Source of the DNA: Sulfuricurvum sp.
GTDB lineage: Bacteria > Campylobacterota > Campylobacteria > Campylobacterales > Sulfurimonadaceae
Reading direction: 5' to 3'
NCBI RefSeq assembly: GCF_028713855.1
Contig: NZ_JAQTNN010000003.1
Span: 1-64,000, forward strand
DNA: 64,000 bases
Part shown: positions 33,357 to 42,065 of the stretch, one piece after another
How the letters are laid out: the number at the start of each line of letters is the position of its first letter
How positions within the stretch are numbered: the first letter of the stretch is position 1
Notes under the pieces: model-generated
The model's input: the letters and a program-made list of their open reading frames with translations, nothing else
Told to the model about the DNA's origin: nothing
Database searches by the model: none
Position numbers and translations under genes: made by a program

Positions 33357-33524
33357 TTAGTGACTTTTACTCACAACGATAATCATTTTAAGATTGATGA
33401 TTACGAAGCGGATAAACTGCCAAATTTTGCATGTACGCATAGCACGTGCAAATTTTCCAGGGATCATCGCGGTATGAAATTGATCACTTTTCGCGAAGTT
33501 AAATTCTTCAGGTTTTACTGCCAT
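33357..33524 (-). CDS. Small protein downstream of sqr (55 aa)
   Basis: The frame starts MAVKPEEFNFAKSDQFHTAM and continues with a basic segment and a hydrophobic helix (WQFIRFVIINLKMIIVV, residues 35-51). AGGAG lies 7 nt before the ATG and a strong terminator lies just after the stop. These marks indicate a genuine small gene co-transcribed with the sulfide:quinone reductase-like gene 36 nt upstream. It may be a membrane anchor or accessory peptide for that flavoprotein; this is inference. Confidence 0.65.
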   Translation of the reverse strand: MAVKPEEFNFAKSDQFHTAMIPGKFARAMRTCKIWQFIRFVIINLKMIIVVSKSH

Positions 33525-33559
33525 TATAGTCTCCTATTACGTTATTTTTAAATCGATAT

Positions 33560-35029
33560 TTATTCCGGAATTACTTTCCAGAACGGTTTTAGTTTTGCTT
33601 TATAGATAAACAAATAATGCAAGATGTGTTTGATCCAGTGACCTGCAAGTCCGATTTCCCCGAAAGTATAATCAGTATCACGGCCTGTTCCAGGATATTT
33701 TTCAAAGTCAGGAACAACCGGATAAACAGTCATTGCTGCCGCTTGCCCGTCTAACCAGCCTTTACCGGCAGATGCAACACATGCCGCACCCATTTCCGCC
33801 ATAGAAGCTTCATGCAAGTGTGCGCTAGGACCTTTTTTGATCAAATCGCAAACACTGTGCGCTACCGCTTTACCCATGATACCACTTGGCATACCAGTAC
33901 GCGGAGGAGTCGGGTTGATAACGGTACCGTTCGGTGATTTCATCGGTTTAGAGATGATATGCGGAGGTGCAAATGCAATCCCTGCTGCGAACATGTTTTT
34001 GAATGTCGGATTTTGGTAAGTACGTGGCCAGTCAGACGCTTTCCACTCAGCATATGGTTTTGGCGTATAGTCAGCATCAACTTTCATAAATCCGTTCGGT
34101 GCGAATACAGTATCGGTAATATCTTCACCCGCTTTGTTATAGGCTTTAAGACCTACACCGGCAAACGGTGGAATCAACATTGAGAAGTCAAATGTCTCTT
34201 CCCCGGTTGTACCGTCGAGAAGTTCATAGGTAACTTTACCTTTTTCTACTTTGTTGACATGCGCACCTGTAATATAGTTTACGCCGCGTTCAGCAAATAA
34301 AGACTCGGTAAAGATACGTGAACTGACAACGTAACCGCCCACTTTCATGTGCAATCCGCCCATTCCGAAGTCACCCATGAATGATTCATTGGAGATCCAT
34401 TGGATATCGGCCATGTCACGAAGACCCGCTTTTCGGATTTCATGTTCAACGTTGAAAATATATTCGAATGCCGCACCTTGGCACGTACACATACCGTGAC
34501 CTGTACCGATTAGGATTTTTTGACGTTCGCCTTTGCGCATTTTATCCATGATTTTTGTAAGCTCATGAGCCGCATGATCCGCGTGATCCGCAGTACATAC
34601 AGAAACAGTGAACTCACCTAAACCGTTAGCATCGCCAAGACCCGGAGTTGCTGCAAAATTTAGTTTTGGTCCGGTAGCGTTGATGAGATAATCAAAAGTG
34701 ACCTCTTCGCTTTGACCTGCTTTTCCTTGTCCTGTATATTCGATGGTAACAAAAGATTTATCCGTTGTTCCATTTCCCTCAGGATTAAGACTAACCGCTT
34801 TAGCTTGTTTATAAGTAATACCCGCTTTTTCATAGACAGGAGCAAGATCAAATGTTACGTCCTCTTTTGTCATTCCGCCGACACCTACCCAAATATTGGA
34901 AGGTATCCAGTTCCATTTCGAGTTTGGGGTAACGACTACCACTTCATGTTCTTTTCCGAGCCAATCTGCCGCAAATGTTGCTGCAGTATGTCCGGCGACT
35001 CCGCCGCCGAGGACAACTAATCTCGCCAT
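33560..35029 (-). CDS. sqr: Sulfide:quinone oxidoreductase-like flavoprotein
   Basis: This FAD enzyme probably oxidises sulfide and passes electrons to the quinone pool at the membrane. The FAD-binding motif is VVLGGGVAGHTAA. Candidate active-site cysteines are in TVSVCTADHA and GHGMCTCQGAAFEY. The C-terminal HWIKHILHYLFIYKAKLKPFW looks like an amphipathic membrane-binding helix. At 489 residues it is longer than classical SQR, so it belongs to one of the long SQR subtypes; which one is uncertain. AAGGAG precedes the start. It is followed by a small membrane peptide gene and diverges from a cytochrome-like gene. Confidence 0.8.
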   Translation of the reverse strand: MARLVVLGGGVAGHTAATFAADWLGKEHEVVVVTPNSKWNWIPSNIWVGVGGMTKEDVTFDLAPVYEKAGITYKQAKAVSLNPEGNGTTDKSFVTIEYTGQGKAGQSEEVTFDYLINATGPKLNFAATPGLGDANGLGEFTVSVCTADHADHAAHELTKIMDKMRKGERQKILIGTGHGMCTCQGAAFEYIFNVEHEIRKAGLRDMADIQWISNESFMGDFGMGGLHMKVGGYVVSSRIFTESLFAERGVNYITGAHVNKVEKGKVTYELLDGTTGEETFDFSMLIPPFAGVGLKAYNKAGEDITDTVFAPNGFMKVDADYTPKPYAEWKASDWPRTYQNPTFKNMFAAGIAFAPPHIISKPMKSPNGTVINPTPPRTGMPSGIMGKAVAHSVCDLIKKGPSAHLHEASMAEMGAACVASAGKGWLDGQAAAMTVYPVVPDFEKYPGTGRDTDYTFGEIGLAGHWIKHILHYLFIYKAKLKPFWKVIPE

Positions 35030-35387
35030 ATCTTCTCCTTAGATGAATTCCATAAAAGTTGATTATAACCCCATTACATCACATTTATATCACATCCTTA
35101 AAATTAGCCTTGTATTTTATACTAAATATATCACGAAAGCAGGCAGTGTTACATTTCTTCACAATACGTTTTAATAAAATATACGTGTTTTCTATCCCCA
35201 TATCATACATTATAATACAATATAAAAAAACATTATTTTACGGTTAAACTTGCAATTATAATGTCATGTAATATTTTAATTAACTTTATATTATTTTTAT
35301 ATTCTAAAAGGTACTATCTCCGCATCGACCATTTGGGTAATTTTATACACCTGGTCAATCCAAATATGCAATAAAAAGGACTCTAAA
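35030..35387. other. Divergent promoter region of the sulfide gene cluster
   Basis: This roughly 358-base, very AT-rich spacer separates sqr from the cytochrome-like gene. It holds repeated ATCACATTTATATCACAT-type sequence at about 35076-35096 and several TATAAT-like hexamers. No coding sequence or clear operator can be picked with confidence. Confidence 0.4.
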
Positions 35388-35720
35388 ATGAGAACATTCA
35401 CTAAAACTGCCCTAGTTGCTCTACTTTCTATGAGCGTATTAAGCATCTCCGCTTCCGCAGATGCTGATAAAGGTAAAAAACTCTATCAAAAAAATCTCAA
35501 AGAAAGCTGCGGATTTACAGGTGCAGTATTTGCGGCCAAATTTAAACAAGCTGATTGGGAAAAAGCCTATAAAGCAGGAACTTTAAACAAAAAAATGATT
35601 GAAGCATGCCCGGCAGGTAAAGAATTTATCGAAAGTGACAAATTCAAAAAAGTGGAAGAACACTTGTACGATTTCGTACATACAAATGCAAAAGACAGCG
35701 GAAATATCCCTAATTGCTAA
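35388..35720 (+). CDS. Cytochrome-c-like protein lacking heme motif
   Basis: A signal peptide (TALVALLSMSVLSISASA) precedes ADKGKKLYQKNLKESCGFTGAVFAAKF. Position and flanks look like the start of a small c-type cytochrome, but the CXXCH motif is absent, with SCGFTGA where heme would attach. Two further Cys residues lie in IEACPAG and at the C-terminal IPNC. It is periplasmic and about 90 residues mature. It leads a run with a DUF3373 porin-like protein and an SQR-like flavoprotein, so it may carry sulfur or electrons by cysteine chemistry. The family is seen in sulfur-oxidising Campylobacterota, by recall. Confidence 0.65.
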   Translation: MRTFTKTALVALLSMSVLSISASADADKGKKLYQKNLKESCGFTGAVFAAKFKQADWEKAYKAGTLNKKMIEACPAGKEFIESDKFKKVEEHLYDFVHTNAKDSGNIPNC

Positions 35721-35728
35721 TTACTAAG

Positions 35729-35748
35729 ACGACGATTTTTTTCGTCGT
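35729..35748 (+). terminator. Stem-loop after cytochrome-like gene
   Basis: ACGACGA and TCGTCGT form a 7-bp stem around a loop of six Ts, 9 bases after the stop codon. Only a short T-run follows, so partial termination or mRNA 3' protection is likely. Confidence 0.5.
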
Positions 35749-35837
35749 TTACCTCATCTTCTTAAGTGTCTTATATTCGCCCTGTTTTTGTTATTGCTAA
35801 ATACAACGCAAAAATTATTTAATTTCAAGGATGTTGA

Positions 35838-37268
35838 ATGAAGAAAATTTCTTTATCGATTGTAGTGGCAACAGTTGTCAGTGGAAGCCTCTTTGCCGAT
35901 GAAGCGGCAATGCAAGCTCAAATTAATATGCTGATGCAAAAAATTGAGAAGCTTGAAAAAGCGCAAGGCATAGTCCAAGAAAACCAGACAGAACTCAAAG
36001 AGACACAAGTCACGCAAGGAGATATTCTCTCAAAAGTTAATTCTCAAAGTGCCAATGATAATATCAAATGGGACATCGACTTTAGAAGTGCCTACCACAA
36101 TATTGGATATCAATACGCTGATAATGCGAAAACACGAACCGGAGTATCCGATTCGCTCGCAGGTAAAAACTTTTCCAACCCTTCCCTCCTTACTAATCGT
36201 CTTTGGCTAGGTATGGGTTCAAAAGTAAATGATAATCTTTTCTTCAACGGTCAACTTGCCGCATATTATAATTGGGGAGCCGATACCAATGTTGCAGAAG
36301 ATAAAATTTGGCAAGAAAGTTCTCGTCCTAATGACGTCACTGTACGTTTACGCCAAGCTTATTTGGTCTATAAATTCGGACAAGATTCAGATGTACCAAT
36401 CAATGCCAGCGTGGGCCGTCGTGCCGCAACAGATGGGTTCTTAGCAAATCACCGGGAGGGAACACAAGATACCGGTTCACCGCTTGCTCATATCACTAAC
36501 ATGGAAATTGATGGCGCAATGATGCAGTTCAATCTGGATAAAGTTTTTTTACCGGGTTCATATCTGAAAGTCGTTTATGGCCGTGCACATGATCCGGTAA
36601 ACAGAGATACACCTACCCCTTATATTGATGTCAATACAAGTGATGCAGATAATCAAGTTGATTTTATCATACTGCCAATGTCTATTTATGATAATGGACA
36701 AAATAAACTCATGGCTCAATATTCGATGATTATGAATTCAAAAGGGGAACGTATTTCGGATAATGCCATTAAAACGGCTTCAGGAACAACCCACCTAGCA
36801 GCTCTTTCTTATCAGCTTGACGGTTTAAATGAGGATATTGACTTTCTGGACAATTCCACCGTATTTGCAAGTATTGCGATGACGTCAACAAACCCTAACA
36901 ACGGCTACCGAATGCTCGGTTCTACTGAAAATCAAACCGGCTATAGCTTTTGGGCAGGGTTTCTGTTCCCCGATATGATGACGAACGGCGGACGCTTTGG
37001 AGTCGAATATAACTATGGTAGTAAATATTGGAGTCCTATGACATGGGCTGAAGACACTGCTATCGGTTCCAAAATTGCTACACGGGGTAACGCGTATGAG
37101 GGGTATTGGAACATACCTATCGTCGGTAAGAACCTCTCCGCGCAATTACGATATACCTATCTCGATCATCATTATCGAGCAAACACAACCTGTTATTGGG
37201 ACAATCCTTTATACCCAAATCTAGATCATTCTCAAGAACTTCGTGCATTTGTGCGCTATCAATATTAA
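35838..37268 (+). CDS. DUF3373 outer-membrane porin-like protein
   Basis: A signal peptide (residues 1-20) precedes a coiled coil (QAQINMLMQKIEKLEKAQGIVQENQ, 26-52), a periplasmic trimerisation-type element. A long beta-rich region rich in Tyr, Asn and Gly follows, ending RAFVRYQY with the terminal aromatic typical of outer-membrane barrels. The pattern DIDFRSAYHNIGYQYADN...LTNRLWLGMGSKVNDNLFFNG marks DUF3373. It probably forms an outer-membrane pore. It lies 9 nt before an SQR-like gene and so may serve sulfide or polysulfide uptake. Confidence 0.75.
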   Translation: MKKISLSIVVATVVSGSLFADEAAMQAQINMLMQKIEKLEKAQGIVQENQTELKETQVTQGDILSKVNSQSANDNIKWDIDFRSAYHNIGYQYADNAKTRTGVSDSLAGKNFSNPSLLTNRLWLGMGSKVNDNLFFNGQLAAYYNWGADTNVAEDKIWQESSRPNDVTVRLRQAYLVYKFGQDSDVPINASVGRRAATDGFLANHREGTQDTGSPLAHITNMEIDGAMMQFNLDKVFLPGSYLKVVYGRAHDPVNRDTPTPYIDVNTSDADNQVDFIILPMSIYDNGQNKLMAQYSMIMNSKGERISDNAIKTASGTTHLAALSYQLDGLNEDIDFLDNSTVFASIAMTSTNPNNGYRMLGSTENQTGYSFWAGFLFPDMMTNGGRFGVEYNYGSKYWSPMTWAEDTAIGSKIATRGNAYEGYWNIPIVGKNLSAQLRYTYLDHHYRANTTCYWDNPLYPNLDHSQELRAFVRYQY

Positions 37269-37277
37269 GGAGCATCT

Positions 37278-38705
37278 GTGTCTAAACTCGATCAAAAACT
37301 ATTTGAACCACCCCAATCGGGGATGAGCCGCCGTGACGCGTTGAAATTTATGGGACTTTCTCCTATCGCGGCGGGTGTTCTCGCCTCTTCGACAACCACA
37401 ACAAAAGTGTCCGCATCCGATGCTAAAGGAAAAATCGTTATCGTCGGCGGCGGTGCCGGAGGAATTATGGCAATGGCCCGTTTGCGCAGTGCCCTCTCCA
37501 ATCCCGACATCACTATTATTGCCCCCAATGAAGTGCACATTTACCAACCGGGACAAGTTTTCGTCGCGGCAGGTGAATATGAGCCTGAAGATATCATCGG
37601 AAGTAACCTCGATCTGATTCCCGATGATGTCACATGGATTAAAGACGAAGTGGCTACGTTTGATCCGGACAATAACACCCTCATCACCCGTAAAGGCAAA
37701 AAAGTACCCTACGATTATCTCGTTGTCGCCACAGGGCTCGTCTACCATTATGAAAAAATTGAAGGTCTCACTGCCGATATGATCGGCAAAAACGGTATTT
37801 CAAGCGTTTATCTCAATAATGCCGAAAAGGGGACAGCTGATGGCGGACCTATCACATGGAAATGGTTCAATGATGTCAAGGAAGCGGCTAAAAAAGGGAA
37901 TCCTCGTGTCATCTGCACCCAACCCGCAACTCCGATCAAATGCGGCGGAGCCCCGCAAAAAATTCTATATCTCGCAGATGATTATCTCAAACAGGCCAAA
38001 TTAAGCGCTGACTTTACCTTTGCATTGAATGGCGATAAACTCTTCGGTGTCCCTGCTGTCAATGAAACCTTGAACAAAGTAGTCCAACCCCGCTATGGCA
38101 ATATCACCAACAAATTCAAACACAACCTCGTTGCCATCGATGCCGAGAAAAAAATCGCTACTTTCGAAACCAAAGTGGAGACAAAAGGGGCGTATGATGA
38201 AGATTTGGAAGAGTACGAGGTTATTACCACCGTTGAACGTGTCCCTTTGGAATACGATTTCATCCATATCGTCCCTCCGATGTCTGCCCCTGACGCGGTT
38301 AAAAATTCTCCACTGGGATGGCAAAAAGGGACAGCCGCAGGATGGCTTGAAGTAGACCAAGAGACTCTGCAGCACACCCGATATCCAAACGTCTTCGGAA
38401 TCGGTGACGTTTGCGGTATCCCTCTGGGCAAAACAGGAGGAAGCGCACGCCATCACGGTCCGATTATGGTCAAAAACCTTATTGCCCAAATGGAGAAAAA
38501 AGCCCTCACTGAGAAGTTTGACGGATATACGGTGTGTCCCCTCAAAACACAGTATGGTAAAATTATCCTTGCTGAGTTCAACTATCTCGGTGCAGCACCA
38601 TCATTTCCTCTCGCAGTAGGTGAAGAACGATGGAGTTGGTGGGCATTTGATCTCTATATGCTCAAACCGATGTATTGGCATTTAATGATGCGGGGATTGA
38701 TGTAA
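37278..38705 (+). CDS. Tat-exported SQR/FCSD-like flavoprotein
   Basis: This 475-residue protein starts at GTG. It has a Tat-type N-terminus (SRRDALKFMGLSPIAAGVLA), then the FAD motif IVIVGGGAGGIMAMARL, IYQPGQVFVAAGEYEPEDI and candidate redox cysteines in VICTQPATPIKCGGAPQK and DVCGIPLGKTGGSARHHG. It resembles sulfide:quinone oxidoreductases and flavocytochrome-c sulfide dehydrogenase flavin subunits, here probably periplasmic. AAGGAG lies upstream. A close paralogue lies at 47140-48570. Confidence 0.8.
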   Translation: MSKLDQKLFEPPQSGMSRRDALKFMGLSPIAAGVLASSTTTTKVSASDAKGKIVIVGGGAGGIMAMARLRSALSNPDITIIAPNEVHIYQPGQVFVAAGEYEPEDIIGSNLDLIPDDVTWIKDEVATFDPDNNTLITRKGKKVPYDYLVVATGLVYHYEKIEGLTADMIGKNGISSVYLNNAEKGTADGGPITWKWFNDVKEAAKKGNPRVICTQPATPIKCGGAPQKILYLADDYLKQAKLSADFTFALNGDKLFGVPAVNETLNKVVQPRYGNITNKFKHNLVAIDAEKKIATFETKVETKGAYDEDLEEYEVITTVERVPLEYDFIHIVPPMSAPDAVKNSPLGWQKGTAAGWLEVDQETLQHTRYPNVFGIGDVCGIPLGKTGGSARHHGPIMVKNLIAQMEKKALTEKFDGYTVCPLKTQYGKIILAEFNYLGAAPSFPLAVGEERWSWWAFDLYMLKPMYWHLMMRGLM

Positions 38706-38707
38706 CA

Positions 38708-38938
38708 ATGAAAAAAAAGCTACTCAGGGAAATACTGCTTTTTAGTGCTGTTGCACTATTACTGAGCATTATTGTTCACCCTGATCTGCTAAGTGAACCT
38801 TTTACTAGGTTTACACATATGCACGAGAGGGGAAACTTCCTACACCCTCTGGTTTATACCGCTATCCTCTACCCTCTTATTTTAATACTGCGTGCAATAA
38901 CAACCTTCATCAAAAAGCTTTTCTCTTCAAAAAATTGA
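38708..38938 (+). CDS. Small two-pass membrane protein after SQR-like gene
   Basis: The frame MKKKLLREILLFSAVALLLSIIVHPDLL gives one hydrophobic segment (about 9-24). A His-containing loop (FTHMHERGNFLHPL) and a second segment (YTAILYPLILILRAITTFI, about 50-68) follow. It begins 2 nt after the SQR-like gene stops, so it may anchor that protein or deliver electrons to quinone. No named family is recognised. I preferred the ATG at 38708 to one inside the preceding gene. Confidence 0.6.
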   Translation: MKKKLLREILLFSAVALLLSIIVHPDLLSEPFTRFTHMHERGNFLHPLVYTAILYPLILILRAITTFIKKLFSSKN

Positions 38939-38959
38939 CGATATAAATAAACTATACTA

Positions 38960-38988
38960 TTGACTTTAAACGTCATTGGTATTATAAT
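38960..38988 (+). promoter_or_regulatory. Sigma-70-type promoter for gene at 39047
   Basis: TTGACT (38960-38965) and TATAAT (38983-38988) are separated by exactly 17 bp, a near-consensus promoter about 58 bp upstream of the flavoprotein start. It is unusually strong for this AT-rich genome. Confidence 0.65.
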
Positions 38989-39046
38989 TCTTGTCGATAG
39001 GCAAAAGCAATAATTATTATTTGTATATCATAATAATAAGGGAATA

Positions 39047-40219
39047 ATGATGAAAAATGTTCTTATCATCGGTGGAGGTATCGCCGGAGTCGAAGCAGCC
39101 ATTTATTACCGCAAAGAGGGGTTTGAAGTTGAGCTCATCAGCGATCGAAGCTATGTGTTCATCTATCCCATTGCAATTTGGATCCCGGTTGGGACAAACA
39201 GTTTTGATGATGTTGCTTTTTCTCTCGATAAGATTGCTGCACGTCACGGATTTACCCTTACCGTTGACCGCGTTATTTCTATCCATGCTGATGCAAAAAT
39301 CATCACGCTCGAAAATGGCGGGGGTCGTACCGTAGAACATCTCGTTATAGCAACGGGTGCAAGTAAAATGAAACACACAGGAATTGAGCATACCCTTTCC
39401 ATCTGCGGTGCACCGGAACAATCACTCCTCCTCAAGAAAAAAATTGACGCTTTAGTAAAAAAAGGCAGCGGAAAAATCGCATTCGGTTTCGGCGGTAATC
39501 CCAACGACCCAAGCGGTGTTCGCGGAGGCCCGGGGTTTGAACTTTTTTTCAACCTCCACCATCATCTCAAAAAACTCGGAATTCGTGACAATTATGAAAT
39601 GACCTTTTTCGCTCCGATGGCAAGTCCCGGTGCACGAATGGGAGAAAAAGCGCTCAAAATGATGGAAACAATGTTCCGACGAAATAAATTTAACTCCCGG
39701 TACGGAAAGAAGATCACTCGATTTGAAGAAAACTCTGTCGTGTTTGAAGATGGAAGTACGTTGGAGAGCGATCTCACGATGTTTATCCCAGCAGGAGACG
39801 CACACAGCTTTATCAAAGAGTCTGATTTGCCTCAAAACAGTGCCGGTTTTATCCGAATCAACGATTTTTGTGAGATCGAAGGGGTAACTGGATGGTACGC
39901 CATCGGCGATGCAGCCGCACTCGAAGGACCTGATTGGAAAGCAAAACAAGGGCACATTGCGGAAGTTATGGCGCGAAATGCAGCGCATAACAGCGCACTA
40001 AAGTATGAATTAAAATTGGGAGAAACAAAAGGGTACAAAGAACACATCAATATCCTTTGTGTTATGGATATGGGTAACGGTGCCGGATTCATTTACCGCG
40101 ATGACAAAAAAGCGACCCTGATTCCGATGCCGATTGTTGGACATTGGATGAAAATCGCTTGGGGGTGGTATTACAAACTGTCGAAAATGGGATATATTCC
40201 CCGCATCCCGGGAATGTAA
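39047..40219 (+). CDS. SQR-like FAD/NAD(P) oxidoreductase
   Basis: The 390-residue flavoprotein begins NVLIIGGGIAGVEAAIYYRKEGFEVELIS, a GxGxxG FAD site. Further motifs are FIYPIAIWIPVG, LVIATGAS, a Cys in LSICGAPEQ, GWYAIGDAAALEGPDWKAKQG and the C-terminal GHWMKIAWGWYYKLSKMGYIPRIPG, which resembles the membrane-binding tail of SQR-type proteins. Only two cysteines look conserved-site-like, so the substrate could be sulfide, polysulfide or another donor. It has its own strong promoter and is followed by a small unknown gene. Confidence 0.75.
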   Translation: MMKNVLIIGGGIAGVEAAIYYRKEGFEVELISDRSYVFIYPIAIWIPVGTNSFDDVAFSLDKIAARHGFTLTVDRVISIHADAKIITLENGGGRTVEHLVIATGASKMKHTGIEHTLSICGAPEQSLLLKKKIDALVKKGSGKIAFGFGGNPNDPSGVRGGPGFELFFNLHHHLKKLGIRDNYEMTFFAPMASPGARMGEKALKMMETMFRRNKFNSRYGKKITRFEENSVVFEDGSTLESDLTMFIPAGDAHSFIKESDLPQNSAGFIRINDFCEIEGVTGWYAIGDAAALEGPDWKAKQGHIAEVMARNAAHNSALKYELKLGETKGYKEHINILCVMDMGNGAGFIYRDDKKATLIPMPIVGHWMKIAWGWYYKLSKMGYIPRIPGM

Positions 40220-40261
40220 CTATTTTTTCTAATCTATCAATTATCATTAAGGAAATACACG

Positions 40262-40651
40262 TTGAAACAAACTATTTTTATGGAAAAATACCCGATTTAT
40301 ACTCTTGAAATCGCTAAAAATGAGTCCATGTACTCTGATGTTGATCTAATCATCAACTATCTCAAAGAACAAATCGCATCCAATCCGGTTGCCGCTTACA
40401 TCGGTGAATTTGACCACTATGCACATACAGAGGGGCTCGATGGAGAAATCAACCCTGCAATGAAAGCGGCAAAGATGGTTGTCTTTTGTTTCGGTCAGAA
40501 ACTCCCAAGACCTGAAATGATGGCACCACGCCCCCGTTCTATCGGAGTGTGCGATATGGGTGAGAACTTTGTCATTACCTTTTTGGAAGCTCCTATGTAT
40601 GCGATCAATGAGACGATGGAGGGGTGGGTCAAAGGAATTATCAATTCCTGA
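40262..40651 (+). CDS. Small conserved protein (DUF6858-like)
   Basis: This 129-residue soluble protein starts at TTG (AAGGA 8 nt upstream). Conserved-looking segments are FMEKYPIYTLEIAKNES, HYAHTEGLDGEINP, VVFCFGQKLPRPEMMAPRPRSIGVCD and ITFLEAPMYAINETM. It resembles a small family found next to redox genes in sulfur bacteria that I recall as DUF6858. Function is unknown. It follows the SQR-like flavoprotein by 42 nt and is probably co-transcribed. Confidence 0.55.
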   Translation: MKQTIFMEKYPIYTLEIAKNESMYSDVDLIINYLKEQIASNPVAAYIGEFDHYAHTEGLDGEINPAMKAAKMVVFCFGQKLPRPEMMAPRPRSIGVCDMGENFVITFLEAPMYAINETMEGWVKGIINS

Positions 40652-40849
40652 GGGTCGCTATTGTCCCATTATAGTCCAAAATCAAATGTTCAATTTCCAA
40701 TATATCCATTCCGGGGATTTCAATTCTTACCATCTCTTTACTCTCTTCATGTCTATTAAAAAATATATTATTTATTTATTATTATATTAATAATAAGTTA
40801 ATTTAAACTACATTAGAATGAATACTAGATTATTTATGGAGGATTTATT
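40652..40849. other. AT-rich spacer before cytochrome gene
   Basis: About 200 bases of very AT-rich DNA with TATTATTATATTAATAATAA-like runs lie here, likely the cytochrome gene promoter. No gene or defined site is visible. Confidence 0.3.
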
Positions 40850-41239
40850 ATGAAATCACGCCTGTTCAGTGTAAGTCTGCTTCTCTTTTCCTTCGCAGCT
40901 GTGAGTGTAATGGCTCAGGAAAAAGGATCGATTTTATTTGAGGAAAAATGTGCTGCATGCCATCTAAAACAAAGACCCTCATTTGAAGAAATGAATACGA
41001 TGATCGCTCCGCCGATTATGGGAGTGATGACCCATGTAAAAGATGTTAAAACTGCCAAACCCGAAGCGGTGAAATTCATCGTCGACTACATCTTTGACCC
41101 CACAGCGGCCAAAGCACTCTGTATGAAACAATCGATCGATCGTTTCGGTCTTATGCCCTCGCAAAAAGGAAATTTAACCAAAGAAGAAGCAACCTCTATC
41201 GCTGGGTATCTTTATGACAATTATGGGTATGGAAAATAA
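40850..41239 (+). CDS. Periplasmic c-type cytochrome
   Basis: A signal peptide (residues 1-22) precedes FEEKCAACHLKQRP, a single CXXCH heme site. A probable Met axial ligand lies in RFGLMPSQKGNL near residue 103, and the C-terminal helix reads EEATSIAGYLYDNYG. It is a small monoheme cytochrome suited to shuttling electrons from periplasmic sulfide or sulfur oxidation to a terminal oxidase. GGAGG precedes the ATG. It converges with the DUF134 gene. Confidence 0.85.
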   Translation: MKSRLFSVSLLLFSFAAVSVMAQEKGSILFEEKCAACHLKQRPSFEEMNTMIAPPIMGVMTHVKDVKTAKPEAVKFIVDYIFDPTAAKALCMKQSIDRFGLMPSQKGNLTKEEATSIAGYLYDNYGYGK

Positions 41240-41254
41240 ACTCTAACAGCTTTT

Positions 41255-41881
41255 TCAGACTATAAGCTCTGCAACCACCGCATCAAGATCGCTGGTTGCG
41301 GTTAGGGCAATGCTTATCCCCATTCCTTCTATATTGCGACGTATTCCATCGCCCAATGTTCGCGCTACTAAAATGTTTGCGTCTTCTAAAAGGGGTGGAA
41401 TGATCCGGCCTGCCGCCAATCCTTTGGCACTCTCGTCATTGACAATCTCTTTTTTGCTTTGGAAAAGCTCTTTATAAATGGGATTCTCTTTATAAGTAAT
41501 TGATCCGATAACCCCATCTTCTACTTTGGCAAATGCAAAGTATTTTGCTACCAGGAAATAAGGGTGGACAGAAATACGATCATCGGTAGGAAATACAAGG
41601 GTAAAACTATGAGGTTCCCGTATGAGCTCGATCCCTTTGCCGTACATTATCATCTCTACCATTTTTTTGCGGGCCTGCTTGATCAGCTTGGCAAACGTCG
41701 GACGCGATACCCCTAACGCCTGTGCACACTCTTCATGATAGAGCGCTTTGAAATCGGCGAGATAAAGCGCTTCGAGTTCATCATCACGCAACTGCATCAT
41801 CTCTTTGGGAGCTTGCGTTAAAGGGCCGAATGAAAAGCACGTGGGTTTAAAGGTAATGTTGCGTTTTTTACCGGTCTTCAT
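41255..41881 (-). CDS. DUF134-FeMo-cofactor-binding fusion regulator
   Basis: The N-terminal 95 residues are a DUF134 domain: TFKPTCFSFGP, LRDDELEALYLADFKALYHEECAQALGVSRPTFAKLIKQARKKM, with a helix-turn-helix at about 52-75. The C-terminal 105 residues match the dinitrogenase iron-molybdenum-cofactor-binding (NifX/NifB-C) domain. Such fusions probably sense an Fe-S or metal cluster and regulate DNA. It is divergent from two genes encoding the same type of cluster-binding domain, and identical palindromic sites lie before both transcripts. Confidence 0.8.
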   Translation of the reverse strand: MKTGKKRNITFKPTCFSFGPLTQAPKEMMQLRDDELEALYLADFKALYHEECAQALGVSRPTFAKLIKQARKKMVEMIMYGKGIELIREPHSFTLVFPTDDRISVHPYFLVAKYFAFAKVEDGVIGSITYKENPIYKELFQSKKEIVNDESAKGLAAGRIIPPLLEDANILVARTLGDGIRRNIEGMGISIALTATSDLDAVVAELIV

Positions 41882-41895
41882 CGTATTTCCTATTG

Positions 41896-42030
41896 TTTAC
41901 ATATGTTAATTATAGTCATTTTAACCCAAACAGTTTCTGAAGCCTTCAAATAGGGAATAATCATCAATATAATACAACTTATACTCTTTATAAGCTACCA
42001 TTAATATCATTTTAATTTTACATATGTTAA
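41896..42030. promoter_or_regulatory. Paired operator sites of the DUF134 regulator
   Basis: TTTACATATGTTAA, with the perfect core palindrome ACATATGT, occurs identically at 41896-41909 and 42017-42030. One copy lies 15 bp before the DUF134 start and the other 36 bp before the NifX-like start. Shared autoregulation is inferred. Confidence 0.65.
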
Positions 42031-42065
42031 ATTATCTCCAGATATTTTACATAAGGAGTTTCACT

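Noticed and set aside
37299-37748. Antisense frame of 149 codons within the SQR-like gene
   Set aside because: Shadow of a strongly supported flavoprotein with Tat signal and FAD motif.
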